Source: a virus
Virus record (IMG/VR): IMGVR_UViG_3300046003_005733
Coordinates: 1-64,000 of that record
Length of the DNA stretch: 64,000 nucleotides
Direction: 5' to 3' (one strand)
The notes under the pieces were generated by a model. That model worked only from the letters and a program-made list of their open reading frames with translations. It was not told the DNA's origin and did no database searches. Position 1 is the first letter of the stretch. Each line of letters begins with the position of its first letter. Made by a program: the position numbers and the translations under genes. Below are positions 29,142 through 37,770 of this stretch, piece by piece.

Positions 29142-30149
29142 ATGATGACTAGTTTTAATGATAAAAGAAAGCAGCAAATGGGAGTAAGGAGCTTAGCAGA
29201 TCTAAAAAGATCCGGTAAGGTTTCTGGTGGATTAAATACAAAGCTTTTTATTAATGGACCTAAAGAATTTGATTGCTTAATAAATCAATGGAGTAGACAA
29301 GAGTTACTTGGAGTAATTGGAGATTCTGGCGTAGGAAAGTCTGAGGTAGTATTATATTTTTTTAAAGAGATTCTGAAGAACAATCCAAATTCTTGTGCCG
29401 TATACGTTTCACTTGAAATGACCGACGAAAAGATCTCTCAACGATGGTTTAAGCTTACTGAGGATTGTCCAGAGGTATCTGAAAGATTATACGTAATCTC
29501 CAGATATGATGAGACTGGAAAATCTCGTGAGGTTAGCATGGGATGGATTAAGAAAGAACTTGTTAAGTATCGTGAAGTCATTGGAGATGTTGCAGCTTTT
29601 GCAATTGACCATATTCATTGTCTAGGCGAGAACGATCCGTCTACTCTTAATTCTATTATGATTACATTAAAAGAAATGGCTGTAGAATTAAATGCTTTTG
29701 GAGTCCCTATGGCTCAAGTAAATAAAGGTGCTGGTCAGAAGGGAGAGGTTCCTCTTGATGCAGATGCAGTATTGGGCTGTAGTCAGTTTAAGTACATTTG
29801 CTCTGATATTATGCAGATTCATCGCCCAGTTTTAAGACTTGAAGAAGAGGCTAAGATAAGCGTAATGGGATGGGGGTATTGCAAGATTAGAGAAGCTCAC
29901 AAAGAGGATAAGATTAAGCGTGGTCAAAATAAGCTACTGGCTTATGATGTGGAGACTAGAGGGTTTAAGAAAATGTCTATTAATGAGTACTCTACCTTTA
30001 AGTTATACTATAATGAACTTCTAGCAATGAAGTCTGCAGAAGAGAAGCATAAGAGTTTTACTTATGATTTAATTAAAGAAGTAGTGAGTCCTAGTGGTAA
30101 AGTAGTTACTATCGTAGAGAAGTTTAGCGGAGATAGCGGAGATCTGTGA
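29142..30149 (+). CDS. DnaB-like replicative helicase (RecA-fold core)
   Basis: 335 residues. Walker A GDSGVGKS (60-67), DnaB-type YVSLEMTDEKIS (88-99), Walker B AFAIDHIH (151-158), then PMAQVNK (189-195), in the order of the DnaB/KaiC RecA core. The N-terminal helical domain of full DnaB is missing, so primase contact may be made otherwise. Followed by an AEP primase and PolA, i.e. a complete replication block. ATG with AAGGAG. Confidence 0.82.
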   Translation: MMTSFNDKRKQQMGVRSLADLKRSGKVSGGLNTKLFINGPKEFDCLINQWSRQELLGVIGDSGVGKSEVVLYFFKEILKNNPNSCAVYVSLEMTDEKISQRWFKLTEDCPEVSERLYVISRYDETGKSREVSMGWIKKELVKYREVIGDVAAFAIDHIHCLGENDPSTLNSIMITLKEMAVELNAFGVPMAQVNKGAGQKGEVPLDADAVLGCSQFKYICSDIMQIHRPVLRLEEEAKISVMGWGYCKIREAHKEDKIKRGQNKLLAYDVETRGFKKMSINEYSTFKLYYNELLAMKSAEEKHKSFTYDLIKEVVSPSGKVVTIVEKFSGDSGDL

Positions 30150-30334
30150 AAAAAGGGGATATATACAGAAATGATTATTGGGCTATATTTGAAATAACTG
30201 AAGTTACTGATCAATTAGTTTTTGTTGTAATAAAATATAATTCATCTATCTTTAGAGAAACTTCGTGGTATTATAAGTCTAATTTTGAAATGGGATTAGT
30301 AAAACTATCATCATTGGAAATACAATTATTATGA
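30146..30334 (+). CDS. Small SH3-like protein with SSLEIQLL tail
   Basis: 62 residues: KKGDIYRNDYWAIFEITEV opens a KOW/SH3-like barrel; ends KLSSLEIQLL. Lies between helicase and primase genes with overlaps on both sides (GTGA, ATGA). The tail has Gln in place of the usual last Glu. Confidence 0.65.
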   Translation: MKKGDIYRNDYWAIFEITEVTDQLVFVVIKYNSSIFRETSWYYKSNFEMGLVKLSSLEIQLL

Positions 30335-31185
30335 GACTATCAATATATCCCTTAGCTAATTTCTTACCTAAGAATAAACAAGATAAAATACAGCAAGCAT
30401 TCCTTGCCTCTACTCCTAATTTGCCTAAAGTAGTTGATATTATAAATGAAGAAGATCTAATATCTTATATATCATCTTATGCTTGGAGTCCCAGTATTTT
30501 TTCTGGAACTAGGCTTGATGAGCATTTTATATCTACCGATTTTATGACTTTAGATGTAGACAGTGGTTTAACTATTCCACAAGCTGAGCATAGAATACAG
30601 CAAATTGGATTATCCTGCCTATGTCTGCCAAGTCCTAGTCATACTAATGAGTTACATAAGTTCAGGCTAGTATTTCCATTAGCTAAGACTATTTTAAATT
30701 CAAAGGATTTTGATGAGACTTGGAACTGGCTATCTGAAAAATTCCCAGAACTTGATAGGCAATGTTCCGATACTGCTAGGTATTACTGCCCTTCTAAGAT
30801 AGATGATGGATTTTGGCAGGATGGTGAGTTTCTAATTCCTAAAAAAGCTAAAGATTTTATAGAAGCTAAGTACAATTTAAATGAAGCACAAGTCATTGTA
30901 CCCGAGGAGCTTTCCGAAATAGTTAAATTATTATATGGCAAGGAAAGGGATACTATACCTGAAGCGGTTGAATTCTTCTTGACCAATGCGCATACTGGAT
31001 TATCGGGATTATGGATTAATTCATTAAATGCGTGTGTCTTTTCACTTGCCCTTTCTGGTGTTGATGCTACAATAATAGAGGAGGTTATGTCTAAAATTTC
31101 TCCTCAAGATTTAGATAAAAAAGATATGTATCAAATTAAAAGATCTATAAAAGATGGTACTATTGCAAAAGACAAAAACAAATAA
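30331..31185 (+). CDS. Archaeo-eukaryotic-type primase (PrimPol-like)
   Basis: 284 residues. AEP motifs: TLDVDSG (D75, D77), PSPSHT (H104) followed by FRLVFPL, and LDRQCSDTARYY (D147), corresponding to the DxD, sxH and hD elements of the PrimPol group. The C-terminal part is helical (primase C-terminal-like). It would make primers for the phage PolA. ATG overlaps previous stop. Confidence 0.75.
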   Translation: MRLSIYPLANFLPKNKQDKIQQAFLASTPNLPKVVDIINEEDLISYISSYAWSPSIFSGTRLDEHFISTDFMTLDVDSGLTIPQAEHRIQQIGLSCLCLPSPSHTNELHKFRLVFPLAKTILNSKDFDETWNWLSEKFPELDRQCSDTARYYCPSKIDDGFWQDGEFLIPKKAKDFIEAKYNLNEAQVIVPEELSEIVKLLYGKERDTIPEAVEFFLTNAHTGLSGLWINSLNACVFSLALSGVDATIIEEVMSKISPQDLDKKDMYQIKRSIKDGTIAKDKNK

Positions 31186-31381
31186 TTTGATAATTAATGA
31201 GAGGTATTCTTTAAATGAAGATGCCGGTGATAGTACATTTTGGTTTATTGTATTAGAAGAAGTAGATGACTTTAAAGTAAGAATACGATACTATGATAAC
31301 ACAATAGGAATTTTATATACGCATTTTACAGACGATGTGTTCATTCTTCCACTTTCATCATTGGAGAAACAATTATTATGA
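31154..31381 (+). CDS. Small beta-rich protein with SSLEKQLL tail
   Basis: 75 residues from ATG 31154; a TTG at 31187 is an alternative start and neither has a good ribosome site. Body INERYSLNEDAGDSTFWFIVL is SH3-like; ends PLSSLEKQLL. Overlaps the next gene (ATGA). Confidence 0.5.
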   Translation: MVLLQKTKTNNLIINERYSLNEDAGDSTFWFIVLEEVDDFKVRIRYYDNTIGILYTHFTDDVFILPLSSLEKQLL

Positions 31382-31629
31382 AACAAACTTTAGTAGACTA
31401 TAATGATATATGTTTTGAGAGTGATACTCTTTATATGGAATTAGATAGCTTAAGTGATGACGCTTTGCTAGATGAGTGTAATAATATTCTAGCAGGATTT
31501 CATAATATGGATGACATAGAGGATATAATAGTTAATTATTTTAAAACTGGTAAAATAAGCAAACTTGAAAGACTTAAAGCCGAATCCATTTATTTATTAG
31601 CTTATGGGGATTTTGGATGGGAAGTATAA
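31378..31629 (+). CDS. Hypothetical 83-aa acidic helical protein
   Basis: Very acidic and helical, no shared tail and no recognised domain. Located between two small barrel genes in the replication block. Ribosome site GGAG in the previous tail codons. Confidence 0.55.
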   Translation: MKQTLVDYNDICFESDTLYMELDSLSDDALLDECNNILAGFHNMDDIEDIIVNYFKTGKISKLERLKAESIYLLAYGDFGWEV

Positions 31630-31835
31630 AGAATTTAAATATAAATGATATAATAGTAGTTACTAACATACTAACCCTATGCCCAACTAAAGCTGCTAAT
31701 ATAATCGGAACGATTCACCCAATTGAAGCAATAGATCCGTTTGGATTACGTTTTGTATACTTAATAAACATAGATGGTATAAAATATTGGGTAGACGGGA
31801 AATATCACAGCTCACTAATGATGGAGTTATTATGA
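31617..31835 (+). CDS. Small SH3-like protein with SSLMMELL tail
   Basis: 72 residues, LNINDIIVVTNILTL opening and ending YHSSLMMELL. Directly overlaps the DNA polymerase gene (ATGA), whose ribosome site GGAG is inside the tail codons. Confidence 0.6.
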   Translation: MGSIKNLNINDIIVVTNILTLCPTKAANIIGTIHPIEAIDPFGLRFVYLINIDGIKYWVDGKYHSSLMMELL

Positions 31836-34120
31836 AAAACTACAATCTAATAATTAAAGAAAATATTAATCTATTCTTAAATGAGCTTTCTGAGCATGAG
31901 ATAGTTTCCTATGATACTGAGACTACTGGGTTAAACGTAAGAAAAGATAAAGTCATTGGCTTTTCAGTATCTTGTATTGAAGGCAGTGGGTGGTATTTAC
32001 CTTTATATATTTGGGATAAAGAACGGCAGCTACTCATTCCTCAAGAATGGGAGCTATCAGTAGCTATGGATATTCTTAGAGAACTTACTACTAAAAAACT
32101 TATAATGCATAATGCTAGTTTTGATATTCGTGTAACAATGAGTAATTTCTCGGTAAGTTTAATATCAGCATTATACGCAGATACTCAGCTTATGAAGCAT
32201 ACTCTATGCGAGGAAGGTCCATTTGCTCTTAAGGATAATGCTGTTATATATGCTAAAGAAATTGGTTTAGATAATCAGGATGCAGCCAATCAGGAGCAGC
32301 TTGAGCTTGAGCTTAATGTCAAAGCTAATGGTGGAAGCTGGACAAGAGAGAATAAGCAGATGTTCAAAGGCGACTTGCCAATCTTGGCTAAGTATGCAAT
32401 TGCCGATACTGACATAACATTGCGACTATTCAACTACTTTGATGAGCAATTAGAATTGCAAGGATTGTGTGACTTATTCTATACTGATGAAGTTATGCCC
32501 CTTTATAAGCTAGTAACAATTAAAATGGAGCATAGAGGGGTTTATCTCGATATGCCAAAGCTTGAAAAGTACCTTGGTGAAATCAAGTTAGAATTAGCTA
32601 AAACAGAGAAATCAGTAGTTGAGGCTATCATGGAGATAACAGAAGCAAAAGAGTTTGTGGACGATTTACTGAATGAACAGTACCCAATAACTGGCGGCAA
32701 GCTGAAGCAATACTTTTGTGAGCTTTGTGGTTTGGGAAGATTCCTGCCAGTGCTAAAAAGTGGTAAGTTTCAGCTTACAAAAAAGAGCATTGAGGTTTTA
32801 AAAGACACGCACCCAGAGCATTACGATTTTCTTGCAAATGGAACTATACTTCCTAATTTCGACTGGAAGGGCATACAGATGGAGCTATTGCTCCAAGATC
32901 AGCAGTACCCAATTAATCTTGCTTCTAAAGATCAGCTTGGTAAGATAGTATTTGAAAGAATAGGGATTGATCCACTATCAAAAACGAAAGGTGGGAAGGG
33001 TCAATTCAATGAAGATTTTGTTGAACACTTGGCAGAAGAGTATGGCTTTCCTTGGGCTTTAGAGCTTAGAGTCTTTAATAAGATGAATAAGATTAAAAGT
33101 AGTTACTTCGATAGGTTTATGGAGATGCAGGAAGATGGTATCTATTATCCTACGTTCAAGCAGCATGCCACTACAAGTGCTCGATATGGGAGTGATTTCC
33201 AGCAATTACCTCGTCCTAAAGAAGAGGATGAGGAGTCCCCAGAAGATGAAAGAATTATGTATTTCACAAATATCGTAAGAGAACTTGTTATTCCTAAAAC
33301 TGGATATGCTTTTATTGATGACGACTATGAATCTCTTGAGCCTCGAGTTTTTGCTGACGATGCAGGAGATCAGCCACTCATTGACATTTTCTTGAATGGA
33401 GAGGACTTCTACTCTAAAGTTGCTATTGGAGCTGAGAAGCTGACTGGAGTTTCTGCTGACAAGAAAGCCCCTAACTTCCTGAAGAAAGTAAATCCAAAGG
33501 CAAGACAAGATGGTAAGGCTTATGCTCTGGGAATTCGCTACGGAATGAAGAATGTAAAATTAAGCTATACTCTGAACATTGGTAAAGATGAAGCTCAGAC
33601 AATTATTGATAACTACTTTAGCTCTTTCCCCGGACTGAAAGCCTCTATGGATAAGTACTTGAATCAAGCTAAAAAGTTAGGAACTGTTACTTCTAAGTTT
33701 GGAAGAGTTCGCCACCTTTCAAGAGCCAAAGAAATTCACAGAAAGTTTGGTGACAACGTATTGGACTTTAGAGCTTTGGGAAGACTTGCTTATAAGCATA
33801 ACTTAAGCATGGAGGAGCTAAAGACTATTCGTAAAGAATATAATAATTTATTAAATAATGCTCTAAACTTCCCAATCCAGTCGGCAAGTGCCAGTTTAGT
33901 TAACCGTGCCGCAATATCTATGACGAGATCATTCCTAGAGGAAGGATTGGATGCTTGGGTAAGTCTTCAAATTCACGATCAATTAGTTATCTCTTGTAAT
34001 AAGAATTGTATTGACAGAGTTAAAGAAGTTGTACAAGATGCTATGGAGAACACTAATAAACTGGCAATGCCTTTAATTGCAAAGCCTGAAGTTGCTATGA
34101 ATTTAAAAGAGGGACATTAA
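31832..34120 (+). CDS. polA: Family A DNA polymerase with 3'-5' exonuclease domain
   Basis: 762 residues. Exonuclease motifs DTETTG (28-33), HNASFD (93-98) and a later YAIADTD. Polymerase motif A DYESLEPR (D498, E503), motif B RQDGKAYALGIRYG (R558, K562, L566, Y570), motif C IHDQ (H715, D716). The residue equivalent to E. coli Phe762 is Leu566, a variant known in viral PolA, and the Glu after the motif C Asp is Gln717. No 5' nuclease domain. Phage replicative polymerase. Start 31832 set by the tail-encoded ribosome site. Confidence 0.95.
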   Translation: MKNYNLIIKENINLFLNELSEHEIVSYDTETTGLNVRKDKVIGFSVSCIEGSGWYLPLYIWDKERQLLIPQEWELSVAMDILRELTTKKLIMHNASFDIRVTMSNFSVSLISALYADTQLMKHTLCEEGPFALKDNAVIYAKEIGLDNQDAANQEQLELELNVKANGGSWTRENKQMFKGDLPILAKYAIADTDITLRLFNYFDEQLELQGLCDLFYTDEVMPLYKLVTIKMEHRGVYLDMPKLEKYLGEIKLELAKTEKSVVEAIMEITEAKEFVDDLLNEQYPITGGKLKQYFCELCGLGRFLPVLKSGKFQLTKKSIEVLKDTHPEHYDFLANGTILPNFDWKGIQMELLLQDQQYPINLASKDQLGKIVFERIGIDPLSKTKGGKGQFNEDFVEHLAEEYGFPWALELRVFNKMNKIKSSYFDRFMEMQEDGIYYPTFKQHATTSARYGSDFQQLPRPKEEDEESPEDERIMYFTNIVRELVIPKTGYAFIDDDYESLEPRVFADDAGDQPLIDIFLNGEDFYSKVAIGAEKLTGVSADKKAPNFLKKVNPKARQDGKAYALGIRYGMKNVKLSYTLNIGKDEAQTIIDNYFSSFPGLKASMDKYLNQAKKLGTVTSKFGRVRHLSRAKEIHRKFGDNVLDFRALGRLAYKHNLSMEELKTIRKEYNNLLNNALNFPIQSASASLVNRAAISMTRSFLEEGLDAWVSLQIHDQLVISCNKNCIDRVKEVVQDAMENTNKLAMPLIAKPEVAMNLKEGH

Positions 34121-34719
34121 TGAGTAAGGAATCCTTTAAGTTAGGCTTAGTAACAAAACAACAAGCTGCCGATATTCTCTTAAAGTTCCATTATTTAAAA
34201 GATATTTCTAAAGGATTTAAGAGTGGATTTAATGTTGGACTATTTGATAACGAGGAGTTAGTTGGAGTTTGTATATTCACAGGATTTCCTGTTCCAGAAT
34301 TAGTTACAGGAATGTTCGGACTTCCAAGAGAAAATCAGGATGGATTTTTTGAGCTTAGTAGACTATGCTTAACTCCAGAAATACAAAAACAAGAGCATAA
34401 TTTAGCTTCTTGGTTTGTATCTCGGTCTATTAGATTTTTAAGAAAGGAGAAATCTGTAAGAGCTATTTTATCCTATGCAGATTCTACATTCCACTCTGGC
34501 ACTGTTTACAAAGCTTGTAACTTCAAGTACTATGGACTAACTGAGGCTAAGAAGGATTTCTTCATAAAGCAGCCAGATGGATCATTCATTAAGCACAGTA
34601 GAGGTAAGGTTAAAGGAATAGAGGGAGAGTGGAGAGATAGAAGCGTTAAGCACAGGTATGTTCTGGTGTATGATACGAACTTAGACATAAAATGGAAGGA
34701 CACTAATGTTAGTCTTTAA
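34120..34719 (+). CDS. Mom-like / GNAT-fold protein, possible DNA modification enzyme
   Basis: 199 residues resembling phage Mom-like proteins of the GNAT superfamily: VGVCIFTGFPVPE, FELSRLCLTP, LASWFVSRSIRFLRK, then AILSYADSTFHSGTVYKACNFKYYG. Mu Mom modifies adenines to evade restriction. The final ~50 residues are basic. Coupled to the polymerase gene (TAATG), consistent with modifying newly made DNA. A related GNAT of other function is possible. Confidence 0.65.
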   Translation: MSKESFKLGLVTKQQAADILLKFHYLKDISKGFKSGFNVGLFDNEELVGVCIFTGFPVPELVTGMFGLPRENQDGFFELSRLCLTPEIQKQEHNLASWFVSRSIRFLRKEKSVRAILSYADSTFHSGTVYKACNFKYYGLTEAKKDFFIKQPDGSFIKHSRGKVKGIEGEWRDRSVKHRYVLVYDTNLDIKWKDTNVSL

Positions 34720-34900
34720 AAAAATACGTGATGAGTCCAATGAATTCGACTCCACTGCTATCTCATTTGAATCCCATTCCATAACTACTTCCGAGATTCT
34801 GGAAGACTTCAAGTGCTTTCTAATGGCGTGTGGCTATCCTATTGACTTTGGTGATGAATTGGCTATAATAAAAGAAGAAGAGGTGGAAGATGAAAAATAA
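34706..34900 (+). CDS. Small acidic phage protein (64 aa)
   Basis: Pattern ISFESHSITTSEILEDFKCFLMACGYPI resembles small phage proteins of unknown role that I have seen near DNA metabolism genes. Acidic C-terminal tail. Overlaps both neighbours. Confidence 0.6.
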   Translation: MLVFKKIRDESNEFDSTAISFESHSITTSEILEDFKCFLMACGYPIDFGDELAIIKEEEVEDEK

Positions 34901-35021
34901 GTTCATTTGCTTTACTTACTCCATCAATAATGCGAATGGCAATCCTAAAGGCTTTGTATGGCTAACTGCCTGTTTCACTAATAGGAATTACAGGCTATTT
35001 CCAATGGGGTATAGAAGATGA
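34890..35021 (+). CDS. Hypothetical 43-aa basic protein
   Basis: Small protein with aromatic and Asn-rich strands, net positive, no recognised domain. GAGGTGGAAG ribosome site within the previous gene; ATGA overlap into the next. Confidence 0.5.
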   Translation: MKNKFICFTYSINNANGNPKGFVWLTACFTNRNYRLFPMGYRR

Positions 35022-35215
35022 GAATAACTTATGACTCCAGAGCAGGAGCTACTTACGTAACGCTACGAGAACTAAAGCCCGGAGAGTATGTTGACAAAAC
35101 ATTGCAATCTGGTGCATACTATATTGACTACGATAAGGATGGGCAAATCCTTGGAATTGAATACTTAAATACTCCAACTATAGAAGTTGATGGAACTGAG
35201 GTTAAGCTAAGATGA
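35018..35215 (+). CDS. DUF2283-family protein
   Basis: 65 residues: MRITYDSRAGATYVTL, then IDYDKDGQILGIEYL, the typical DUF2283 layout of two beta hairpins around a D-x-D-x-x-G-x-x-x-G-I-E. Function unknown; family occurs in bacteria and phages. Confidence 0.75.
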   Translation: MRITYDSRAGATYVTLRELKPGEYVDKTLQSGAYYIDYDKDGQILGIEYLNTPTIEVDGTEVKLR

Positions 35216-35514
35216 AAAAAGGCACACTTGTTAAGATGACTAGTAGAGGATTTAATTTTTATCATAATATTGATGACGCATTTGATGGTTGGCAACTTCG
35301 TGGAGGAGTGAATGCTTCTTCTTTTGAGCAAATGCTATGTGAATCTTTAGCTATACTTGGAACTGGTAAAGTTATTATAGTTGAGCCTGATCAGGTAAAA
35401 GTGTGTTGGAAATTCAATAATGCTGGCATGTATTTCTATTATACCATGTGGTACTGTATTGAGGATGTACGTAAGCTATCCCTGCTTGAGCGTATTAAAG
35501 AATTCTTATGCTAA
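35212..35514 (+). CDS. Hypothetical 100-aa protein, KOW-like start
   Basis: Begins KKGTLVKMTSRGF as in the small barrel family but has a longer body with Trp and Cys and ends RIKEFLC without the shared tail. Unrecognised. Confidence 0.55.
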   Translation: MKKGTLVKMTSRGFNFYHNIDDAFDGWQLRGGVNASSFEQMLCESLAILGTGKVIIVEPDQVKVCWKFNNAGMYFYYTMWYCIEDVRKLSLLERIKEFLC

Positions 35515-35533
35515 GATTATTATAAGGAGATAT

Positions 35534-35719
35534 ATGATTTATTTTTTTAAACTTGGATTAGGATTTATCGTAGGTCAAACTATGGGTGCAGTGTATAAAG
35601 CTGGTCATTTGGGAATTGGCGCAAGTTTACTAACAGCCATGGGATTAACCGTCATTTTATGTATGCTACTAGACTTAACTTTTTCAAATGGTAACAAAGA
35701 TGACAACAAAAAAGACTAA
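35534..35719 (+). CDS. 61-aa two-helix membrane protein; holin candidate
   Basis: Two hydrophobic helices (about residues 2-20 and 27-46) separated by a short Lys/His-containing turn, then a Lys/Asp/Asn-rich cytoplasmic tail. This is the layout of small class II holins. AAGGAG ribosome site; the longer frame upstream is a shadow. Confidence 0.55.
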   Translation: MIYFFKLGLGFIVGQTMGAVYKAGHLGIGASLLTAMGLTVILCMLLDLTFSNGNKDDNKKD

Positions 35720-35882
35720 GATAGAATTAGAGGAATTATACCCTAAGCTAACTACGTATAAAGTAGGGATAGATGGGTACTGGGGTTATCTAAAAGACTA
35801 CTCTATATTAAGCGAATTTACGGATGAAGAATTAGGTCAGGAGTTACTACGAAGAACTTCTTTAGGAAAAGAACTTGAATAA
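35688..35882 (+). CDS. 64-aa protein with SLGKELE tail
   Basis: Acidic/basic mixed helical protein ending RRTSLGKELE. ATG 35688 overlaps the membrane gene; ATG 35700 is an alternative. The tail is of the SLGKEL subtype, and the next gene is 27 bases away, not overlapping. Confidence 0.5.
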   Translation: MVTKMTTKKTKIELEELYPKLTTYKVGIDGYWGYLKDYSILSEFTDEELGQELLRRTSLGKELE

Positions 35883-35909
35883 CGATTATTTAAATTATTG
35901 GAATTTTTA

Positions 35910-36347
35910 ATGAAAAATATTAGTCAGTATAAAAATTTACTTATAGTGGGATTAATTTCACTTTTAGTTGGTAGATTTGTGATACAGCCAAAACAAGAAG
36001 TTAAAGAAGTTATTAAATATGTACAAGCTGAAGTTAAGAAAGAAAAAAAGAAAAAAGTAACTACTACTAAGGAAACTACGAATGCTGATGGAAGCTCAAC
36101 TGTAGATACTACAATAGAAGAAGACAGTTCTTCTGATTCACAATCAAGTATTTCTTATTCAGATGAGACTAAATTTAAAAAAGCTAATATTACAATTGGA
36201 GTATTAGCATTAAAGGATCTTGGCAAATTTTCAGAAAAGACTAATTTTGGAGTAGTGGCAGTATCCCCTCTGCTTGGTAATTTATCCATTGTTGGAACAT
36301 TGGACACTACTAAAAGAATCGGTTTAGGTATAGCACTGGAGTTTTAA
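35910..36347 (+). CDS. Membrane-anchored periplasmic protein (145 aa)
   Basis: One N-terminal transmembrane helix (about 9-25), a Lys/Glu helix, a Ser/Thr/Asp-rich linker, then a C-terminal beta-rich part with repeated G-V-x-A and ending ALEF. An i-spanin-like or structural role is possible; it differs from Rz by the long Ser-rich linker. Confidence 0.5.
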   Translation: MKNISQYKNLLIVGLISLLVGRFVIQPKQEVKEVIKYVQAEVKKEKKKKVTTTKETTNADGSSTVDTTIEEDSSSDSQSSISYSDETKFKKANITIGVLALKDLGKFSEKTNFGVVAVSPLLGNLSIVGTLDTTKRIGLGIALEF

Positions 36348-36541
36348 TGTGGTACATGGATAATGATGACGATGACTACCCACCTCCTCCTCCTGTTCCA
36401 GAAAAACACTCAGACTGGTCGCAGAAGTATTGTAGCCATAATTGGAAAAAAACAGTACTTATAATATCTACTGTAGAAGATTGTACTAAGTGTGGAGTTA
36501 AAAAAGAAATTTATGAAAAATGGGGAAAAGAAGAATTTTGA
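36347..36541 (+). CDS. 64-aa protein with CxH...CxxC zinc motif
   Basis: Acidic Asp run and a run of five Pro at the start, then YCSHNWKK..EDCTKCGVKK, a compact potential zinc site. ATG overlaps the previous stop (TAATG). Confidence 0.55.
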   Translation: MWYMDNDDDDYPPPPPVPEKHSDWSQKYCSHNWKKTVLIISTVEDCTKCGVKKEIYEKWGKEEF

Positions 36542-36725
36542 AGTTGGGGATATATGGTTTGACGATAGTGCTGATGCGCATTATTTAATATTAGACTATA
36601 GGGATGGCATTATTAGTATTAAATGGTTGGATCTGGAAGCTAACGAGATGCCAGTGAATGAGTGCTACTGCTATGAGGATGAATTTATAAGAAAAATATC
36701 AAGCTTAGAAAAAGAGCTTTTATAA
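36513..36725 (+). CDS. Small SH3-like protein with SSLEKELL tail
   Basis: 70 residues: NFEVGDIWFDDSADAHYLIL opens a KOW/SH3-type barrel and it ends KISSLEKELL. It is the last gene of its transcript and followed by a promoter, so the canonical tail is kept without any downstream coupled gene. Confidence 0.65.
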   Translation: MKNGEKKNFEVGDIWFDDSADAHYLILDYRDGIISIKWLDLEANEMPVNECYCYEDEFIRKISSLEKELL

Positions 36726-36755
36726 TTGACTCAAATAGTGTACTATTGGTAAGAT
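36726..36755 (+). promoter_or_regulatory. Sigma70-type promoter
   Basis: TTGACT, 18-base spacer, TAAGAT. Starts right after the stop of the 70-residue gene. Confidence 0.55.
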
Positions 36756-36776
36756 AATTAACAAGAGGATTGTGGG

Positions 36777-36851
36777 ATGAATGTTGAAGCTCAACTAATA
36801 TTAATTATATGTATTACATCAATAATTATTGCACGTATTATAAATAAGTAA
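36777..36851 (+). CDS. 24-aa membrane micropeptide
   Basis: Short acidic start then a single Ile-rich hydrophobic helix and a basic end. First gene behind its own promoter, with AGAGGATTGTGGG upstream. Function unknown. Confidence 0.45.
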   Translation: MNVEAQLILIICITSIIIARIINK

Positions 36852-36868
36852 ATAAATATAGGAGTATT

Positions 36869-37354
36869 ATGCCACACCATTATTGGGGAGATGAGGATTT
36901 CGATTGGGATTCCCTACATAAAGCTATAAACGAAGCTCATATTATAATGAGAAAGTACGGACGCATAGGTGTTCATAGTAAAGAGAAGTATGGAACAGCT
37001 CGCTGGAGTCTTTACTTATGTAGCGGGAGTCTACACTCGTTCACACATCCCGGATTCATGTACTCTCAGTACCCTAAATGGCTTTGGTCATTCGACGTAA
37101 TGAATAAACCACTCAAGCACATTGCTCCTATAATTAGATTCTGGCAGAAGCTGGTCATACAATATGCCTTCACTGTAGTATGCGCTAAGTATCCGCACAT
37201 ACGTAAAGAAATTATTAGTGACGCTCCGAGAGAGCTATTACCTTGCGAACTTGCTATCGAGTGTGCTAAAATGTGGAGCAATAGCTGTGACCATTGCGGA
37301 AAAATGTCTACAGTAGATAATTATAAATGTCCTCATTGTGGAGAAGTGAAATGA
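36869..37354 (+). CDS. Conserved-looking phage protein with C-terminal zinc ribbon (161 aa)
   Basis: N-terminal DEDFDWDSLHKAINEA, then RKYGRIGVHSKEKYGTARW, a largely helical aromatic centre and a C-terminal zinc ribbon CDHCG..(~9)..CPHCG (about 141-158). I recall similar proteins in other phages, with no assigned function. ATG with GGAG. Confidence 0.6.
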   Translation: MPHHYWGDEDFDWDSLHKAINEAHIIMRKYGRIGVHSKEKYGTARWSLYLCSGSLHSFTHPGFMYSQYPKWLWSFDVMNKPLKHIAPIIRFWQKLVIQYAFTVVCAKYPHIRKEIISDAPRELLPCELAIECAKMWSNSCDHCGKMSTVDNYKCPHCGEVK

Positions 37355-37770
37355 AAGAGAAAAAACTAGTATTGTCAGCACCAGTTAAACGAGACTTACG
37401 GATTAATCGTGTATCCAAAACAAAAAAACAAATCCTAGAAGCTATTAGTAGGGCAGTTGAAGATGCTGTGGAACATTTTAATCGTGAGGATGGAGGTTGG
37501 AAGCTATACAAGGACTTTGTCCAATCAGAAGTCTTGCGTGATATATTTGGATTTTGTATCGAGGATGAAATTAGTCAGGCTTTTATGAATCAAGGTTTAA
37601 GTATTGAATACTCTGGTGGTAGGTCTTTTATAAGAACTAAAGAAGAGTATCAACCTATCTATATGAATGAAAGAACAGGCAAGATACATTTGGTAGAGAA
37701 CTCTGATGACAAGACTTATATCCATAGATTTAGTAGTCGTAATGGATACGTTGAGATAGGAAGATTATAA
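37351..37770 (+). CDS. Hypothetical 139-aa protein
   Basis: Basic N-terminus, central helix rich in Glu/Asp, C-terminal beta strands. Not recognised. ATG overlaps the preceding stop. Followed by the 169-base structured non-coding gap. Confidence 0.55.
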   Translation: MKEKKLVLSAPVKRDLRINRVSKTKKQILEAISRAVEDAVEHFNREDGGWKLYKDFVQSEVLRDIFGFCIEDEISQAFMNQGLSIEYSGGRSFIRTKEEYQPIYMNERTGKIHLVENSDDKTYIHRFSSRNGYVEIGRL

